A stretch of 64,000 nt of DNA from CAVWZH01 sp963765285 (GTDB lineage Bacteria > Acidobacteriota > Terriglobia > Terriglobales > Acidobacteriaceae): positions 496,001 to 560,000 of the forward strand of contig CAVXVR010000006.1 of assembly GCA_963765285.1 (NCBI GenBank), written 5' to 3'. Positions within the stretch are counted from its first letter, which is position 1. Each line of letters starts with the position of its first letter. Below the pieces are notes generated by a model. That model was not told where the DNA came from. It searched no databases and saw only the letters and a list, made by a program, of their open reading frames with translations. Below are positions 60,794 through 64,000 of the stretch, piece by piece. A program made the translations under genes and the position numbers.

Positions 60794-61207
60794 TCACTTC
60801 GCTGGATTCAATCCGGCTATCGCGAATATGGCAATCAGAACGATCAGCGCCAGGTTGTAAAGTGCGTCGAGGCCGCCATTCTGCCGCCTGATTTCCTCGT
60901 CGTAATAGAACTGCTGCAATCCGATTCGCAGCGCCCAGAATCCAGCCAGGAACCAGGTGAGAAACCGGCCCAGCATGCTCCCGCCCGCCAATTCCGGTGC
61001 ATAGCCAAAGCACAGCCCACTAAACAAGCCCACAATTAGCACGATGTATAACCAATGCACATAGAAAATCTGCCGCAGGAAATGTGGCACGCTTGCCAGG
61101 TTCTCCGTTACTCCCAGCCTTCGCGGCAGGGGGATGTTCGCCAGCACAATCGCCGATTGAATCCCTCCTGCCAGCCAGATCAGTTCGATCATTCGGTGTG
61201 CGTTCAT
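60794..61207 (-). CDS. Small four-TM membrane protein (hypothetical)
   Basis: A 137-aa protein with four predicted TM segments (GGIQSAIVLANI, YVHWLYIVLIVGLFSGLCFGY, FLTWFLAGFWALRIG, LALIVLIAIFAIAG). Family not recognised. The open frame extends ~80 codons upstream with no support; ATG 61207 starts the hydrophobic protein. It is in the middle of a three-gene membrane operon downstream of a GbsR/MarR-type regulator. Confidence 0.65.
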   Translation of the reverse strand: MNAHRMIELIWLAGGIQSAIVLANIPLPRRLGVTENLASVPHFLRQIFYVHWLYIVLIVGLFSGLCFGYAPELAGGSMLGRFLTWFLAGFWALRIGLQQFYYDEEIRRQNGGLDALYNLALIVLIAIFAIAGLNPAK

Positions 61208-61244
61208 GCCAGCCTCCCGACATCGCAACTCTTCGTCATCGCAG

Positions 61245-61607
61245 TCAGGGTAACGGGGTGTGCGCTGGGGCCGCGGCCGTTGGCATAGAAGAGGGCGCTT
61301 TCCGCCGCAAAATTCTCCCTGCCACCAGCAACGACAGCGCCATGCCCAGCAGCCCCCAGCGGACTTGTTGCGCCACCGCCAGCGTGGCCGGGCTCCGCAC
61401 GCCAGGCTCGGATTGACTGAGCATTGCGAATACCAGCGCCACCAATACAACGATCACGTTGAAATATGCTGCCCAAAACTCTCCGCGATGGCCACCGTTT
61501 TGTTCGGTCAGCCATCGCCGCAGTGGCGAACCCAGATAGGCCACAACGCCTGCAGCAACTAGAACTGTCGTGCCCAGCCCCAACAGTGCCACCACGCTCG
61601 CATCCAT
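61245..61607 (-). CDS. Small three-TM membrane protein (hypothetical)
   Basis: A 120-aa protein: TM1 (VALLGLGTTVLVAAGVV), TM2 (AAYFNVIVVLVALVFAM), TM3 (WGLLGMALSLLVAGRIL), and a short cytoplasmic tail with Pro/Ala. No known family. It is the first gene of the membrane operon, 37 bases before the next, and has a palindrome upstream that matches one at the regulator's own promoter. Confidence 0.65.
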   Translation of the reverse strand: MDASVVALLGLGTTVLVAAGVVAYLGSPLRRWLTEQNGGHRGEFWAAYFNVIVVLVALVFAMLSQSEPGVRSPATLAVAQQVRWGLLGMALSLLVAGRILRRKAPSSMPTAAAPAHTPLP

Positions 61608-61663
61608 AATTTCCTCCCTCCGCCTTTGCCCCGGATTCTCGCTGTTGTCATGTGCATCAGACG

Positions 61664-61681
61664 TTTCTGTATCAACAGAAA
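61664..61681. promoter_or_regulatory. Operator-like palindrome upstream of the membrane operon
   Basis: tttctgt, atca, acagaaa: perfect 7-base arms. The same 18-base layout recurs at 62243-62260. Probable binding site of the GbsR/MarR-type regulator encoded just upstream. Confidence 0.6.
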
Positions 61682-61697
61682 TAACCAGGCAAAAAAA

Positions 61698-62234
61698 TTA
61701 TCGCGCCTTCAACTGCATCAACTTCCGGATCTTCCCCCTCGCCTTCAGAATTCCCTTCAGCGTTTGCGGGGAAATCCGGCTGATTTCCTCGTACGCCGCC
61801 GTACCCGCCTCAAAAAATTCGGCCATCGCTTCCAGGCGCTCGCGGGTGTAGTTGTCGGTTGCGCCTTCCTTGCTCAACTCGGCAAGCGACCGCCGCAGCA
61901 ACTGCATTGTCGGGTCCACCTCGCGCCGCTTGCGCTGCTCCACAATGATGCGAAACATCTCCCACACATCGGTCATGGATTCGTACTGCGCCTTCCGTTC
62001 GCCCAGAAGATGCGAAGCCCGCACCAGGCCCCAGCTTTCCAATTCGCGGATCGAAGTGCTCACATTCGAGCGGGCCACCCCGAGCGTGGCGGCGATTTCT
62101 TCTGCACCCAGCGGCTTCGGCGACAAGTAAAGCAACGCATGGATCTGCGCCACCGTGCGGTTGATGCCCCAGCGCGTCCCCATCTCGCCCCAGTGCAGGA
62201 TGTATTGCCGTTGAATGGGTGTCAGGCTCGCCAT
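61698..62234 (-). CDS. GbsR/MarR-type transcriptional regulator
   Basis: A 178-aa winged-helix protein: helix-turn-helix at about 40-80 (LGAEEIAATLGVARSNVSTS, IRELESWGLVR), followed by a helical dimerisation part. The start MASLTPIQRQYILHWGEMG is typical of GbsR-like regulators. ATG 62234 was chosen; the upstream frame contains the promoter. It lies before three membrane-protein genes and has an operator over its own promoter, so it probably represses itself and them. The inducer is unknown. Confidence 0.85.
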   Translation of the reverse strand: MASLTPIQRQYILHWGEMGTRWGINRTVAQIHALLYLSPKPLGAEEIAATLGVARSNVSTSIRELESWGLVRASHLLGERKAQYESMTDVWEMFRIIVEQRKRREVDPTMQLLRRSLAELSKEGATDNYTRERLEAMAEFFEAGTAAYEEISRISPQTLKGILKARGKIRKLMQLKAR

Positions 62235-62242
62235 ATCTGTTA

Positions 62243-62260
62243 TTTCAGTACAAACAGAAT
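62243..62260. promoter_or_regulatory. Operator-like palindrome over the regulator's own promoter
   Basis: tttcagt, acaa, acagaat: 7-base arms (two mismatches), same geometry as 61664-61681. It overlaps the -10 element and predicted start of the GbsR-like gene. An outer pair, atctgt (62235-62240) and acagat (62263-62268), adds symmetry. Confidence 0.6.
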
Positions 62261-62286
62261 ATACAGATTTATTCAGCATCTGTCAA
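62258..62286 (-). promoter_or_regulatory. Promoter of the GbsR/MarR-type regulator
   Basis: Minus strand TTGACA (62286-62281), a 17-base spacer, TATATT (62263-62258): close to consensus. The predicted start is about 17 bases before the ATG. Confidence 0.7.
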
Positions 62287-62353
62287 GTTGAGTTCCCGGA
62301 TCCCGCTCTGGACAAGGCCTTTCGAGGATTTCTCGGCGCCGGCTTCTGCCAGG

Positions 62354-62381
62354 AAAACAAAAGCCGCGCATCGGCGCGGCT
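62354..62381 (-). terminator. Rho-independent terminator of frr
   Basis: Minus strand: agccgcgc, cgat, gcgcggct followed by tttgtttt. An 8-base perfect stem about 31 bases after the frr stop. Tandem 'gctgacggct' units lie between. Confidence 0.85.
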
Positions 62382-62412
62382 CGCTGAGGGCTGACGGCTG
62401 AAAGCTGACGGC

Positions 62413-63003
62413 TTACTTGATCTCCATCACTTCCTTTTCTTTCGCCTTGCTCATATCTTCCATCTTCTTGATCTCGTCATCGGTCAGCTTCTGAATTTCT
62501 TCCATCGACCGCTTTTCTTCATCTTCCGTAATCTTCTTGTCCTTCATCGCTTTCTTGATGGCGTCGTTCCCATCGCGCCGGATGTTGCGCACCGCGGTGC
62601 GGTGGTCCTCGAGCACTTTGTGCAGGTGTTTGACCATATCTTTGCGGCGTTCTTCGGTCAGCGGCGGCACCGGCACGCGGATGATCTTGCCATCGTTCAT
62701 GGGGTTCAGTCCCAGATCGCCGGCGCGAATTCCCTTCTCAATGGCCGCCAACGAGCTCGGATCGAACGGCTGCACCGTGATCAACTGGGATTCCGGCGCG
62801 TGCACCTGAGCGATCTGATTCAGCGGCATCTGCGAGCCGTAATAGTCGACCGTGACCGAGTCCAGCATATGCACGGAAGCCCGCCCGGTTCGCGTAGCCG
62901 CCATCGCCTTGCGGAAATCCTCTACCGCTTTTTCCATGCGGGTGCGGAGCTGGGCATAGATTTCCTTCAGCCCCGGCACCGCCGCCATTGTCGTTTGAGC
63001 CAT
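62413..63003 (-). CDS. frr: Ribosome recycling factor
   Basis: Splits post-termination ribosomes with EF-G. A 196-aa protein with TRTGRASVHMLDSVTVDYYG near the N-terminus and the helical hairpin end RRDGNDAIKKAMKDKKITED. ATG 63003 was chosen (ggag upstream); it adds about 10 residues to the usual 185. It follows pyrH and tsf on the same strand, the common tsf-pyrH-frr order. Confidence 0.96.
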   Translation of the reverse strand: MAQTTMAAVPGLKEIYAQLRTRMEKAVEDFRKAMAATRTGRASVHMLDSVTVDYYGSQMPLNQIAQVHAPESQLITVQPFDPSSLAAIEKGIRAGDLGLNPMNDGKIIRVPVPPLTEERRKDMVKHLHKVLEDHRTAVRNIRRDGNDAIKKAMKDKKITEDEEKRSMEEIQKLTDDEIKKMEDMSKAKEKEVMEIK

Positions 63004-63099
63004 GATGAGCTCCGAATAAAACGAATCAATCAAAACGCTGCATTATAAACCCAAGCGCAAGAAGATCAGCGTAGATCCGCGCGATCCGCGGAGATGAAG

Positions 63100-63816
63100 T
63101 TACGCGCTCACCAGCGACCCAATCTTCTCCCCACTCACTACTTTGCGAATATTTCCCCGCTGGTTCAGGTTAAACACGATAATCGGCAGGTTGTTGTCCT
63201 TGCACAGAGAAATAGCCGTCGAATCCATCACCTTGAGGCCCTTCTTGAGCACATCCATGTAGGTGATCTGGGAAAACTTCTTGGCGTCTTTGACCAGCAT
63301 GGGATCGGCGTCGTAGATCCCGTCCACCTTCGTGGCTTTGAGGATGCAGTCAGCCTTGATCTCCATGGCGCGCAGCGAGGCAGCCGTGTCCGTCGAGAAA
63401 TAAGGATTGCCGGTGCCGCCGGCAAAAATCACCACGCGGTTTTTCTCCAGATGGCGAATCGCACGCCGCCGGATAAACGGCTCGGCCACCTGGTTCATTT
63501 CGATGGCGGATTGCACGCGGGTGAAGACGCCCTGCTTCTCCAGCGCGTCCTGCAAGGCCAGTGCATTGATCACTGTGGCCAGCATGCCCATCTGATCGGC
63601 CGAGACGCGGTCCATCTCTTTGGCTTGCTCGGCAACTCCACGGAAAAAGTTGCCTCCGCCCACCACGATCGCGATCTGGATGCCGATCGAGCGCACGTCC
63701 GCCAACTCCGCGGCAATTTCATGAATGCGCAAGGGATCGACCCCAAAGCCCTGGGCCGCGGCGAGCGCCTCGCCGGAAAGCTTGAGGAGAATGCGCTTGA
63801 AGATTGGAGTTGTCAT
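63100..63816 (-). CDS. pyrH: UMP kinase
   Basis: Phosphorylates UMP to UDP, the committed step to other pyrimidine nucleotides. Motifs: RILLKLSGEALA, IVVGGGNFFRG, the acidic DRVSADQMGMLATVINA, and FAGGTGNPYFSTDTAA. ATG 63816 gives the normal ~238 aa; the open frame continues upstream into the tsf terminator. Confidence 0.96.
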   Translation of the reverse strand: MTTPIFKRILLKLSGEALAAAQGFGVDPLRIHEIAAELADVRSIGIQIAIVVGGGNFFRGVAEQAKEMDRVSADQMGMLATVINALALQDALEKQGVFTRVQSAIEMNQVAEPFIRRRAIRHLEKNRVVIFAGGTGNPYFSTDTAASLRAMEIKADCILKATKVDGIYDADPMLVKDAKKFSQITYMDVLKKGLKVMDSTAISLCKDNNLPIIVFNLNQRGNIRKVVSGEKIGSLVSA

Positions 63817-63869
63817 CGCCGTCTTTCGAGGACTCGCCATTGTGAGGGCAAAATGTATTTTCGCGGCAC

Positions 63870-63895
63870 AAAAAAAGGGCGCCCGCAGGCGCCCT
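63870..63895 (-). terminator. Rho-independent terminator of tsf
   Basis: Minus strand: agggcgcc, tgcg, ggcgccct followed by a run of T. It starts 4 bases after the tsf stop and lies before pyrH, so pyrH needs read-through or its own promoter. Confidence 0.88.
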
Positions 63896-63898
63896 GAA

Positions 63899-64000
63899 CT
63901 ATTCGGCTTTCGGTTCTGTAGGTTTTGTGATGGCGATGGTCTCACCCGCCTCGCCCACTTTGAAACGTGCGAAGCGGCGTACCGTGATGTTCTCGCCCAG
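63899..64000 (-). CDS. tsf: Elongation factor Ts, C-terminal end (partial)
   Basis: The minus-strand frame reads LGENITVRRFARFKVGE followed by a short acidic tail and TAG at 63901-63899. This is the conserved C-terminus of EF-Ts, the nucleotide-exchange factor of EF-Tu. The gene continues past the right edge. The order tsf-pyrH-frr supports the call. Confidence 0.92.
   Translation of the reverse strand: MGENITVRRFARFKVGEAGETIAITKPTEPKAE

Noticed and set aside
1..64000. tRNA genes, insertion sequences, prophage or attachment sites
   Set aside because: No T-loop-bearing cloverleaf, transposase, integrase or flanking direct repeats of a mobile element could be recognised by reading.

Overview
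The window looks like a chromosomal stretch from a GC-rich, Gram-negative, diderm bacterium. BamA, OmpH/Skp and TonB imply an outer membrane. The mix of a complete ISC operon, very large multiheme cytochromes, HpnI-type lipid glycosyltransferases and short dispersed 'accacaaaggacac'-type intergenic repeats is most like soil Acidobacteriota. That assignment is inference from gene content; no rRNA or tRNA gene was seen. No insertion sequence, integrase, prophage or CRISPR array was found, and no gene-free stretch exceeds 300 bases.

Layout. 1-3050: the broken 3' end of an M13 metallopeptidase gene, tsaD, and a CheY-like protein next to a small CxxC protein. 3160-9705: a complete iron-sulfur cluster operon (iscR-iscS-iscU-iscA-hscB-hscA-fdx-iscX) preceded by two matching palindromic operators. 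9770-19460, minus strand: galT-yraN, phoU, phoR-phoB, an orphan hydantoinase A-like gene and sucA. 19500-30400: a CPA2 antiporter, a hybrid sensor kinase, a GT39 glycosyltransferase, two convergent HpnI-like paralogues (one frame-broken) around an L,D-transpeptidase, and two MacB-type ABC permeases. 30537-30945: RNase P RNA.

The most unusual region is 30979-43356. Five genes in tight order on the minus strand encode a membrane-anchored ferredoxin/FAD oxidoreductase, a b-type cytochrome-like membrane protein, a secreted LolA-like protein, an AMIN-domain/beta-barrel fusion and a 31-heme c-type cytochrome. A 23-heme cytochrome lies just upstream. Divergent from these is a b561-type cytochrome plus Tat-exported molybdopterin oxidoreductase pair. 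Together they could carry electrons from the cytoplasmic side through the membrane and periplasm to the outer membrane, a candidate undescribed porin-cytochrome conduit.

43500-64000 is mostly housekeeping: a class III aminotransferase, an ankyrin/LssY_C protein, a malic enzyme-phosphotransacetylase fusion, GT4, glyA, an alpha/beta hydrolase, alr, tonB, ompH, bamA, a small membrane operon with its own GbsR/MarR-type regulator and matching operators, then frr, pyrH and the 3' end of tsf.

Seven single-base insertions break exactly two genes (M13 peptidase and the first HpnI copy) while everything else reads cleanly. This needs to be resolved as either sequence error or decay.
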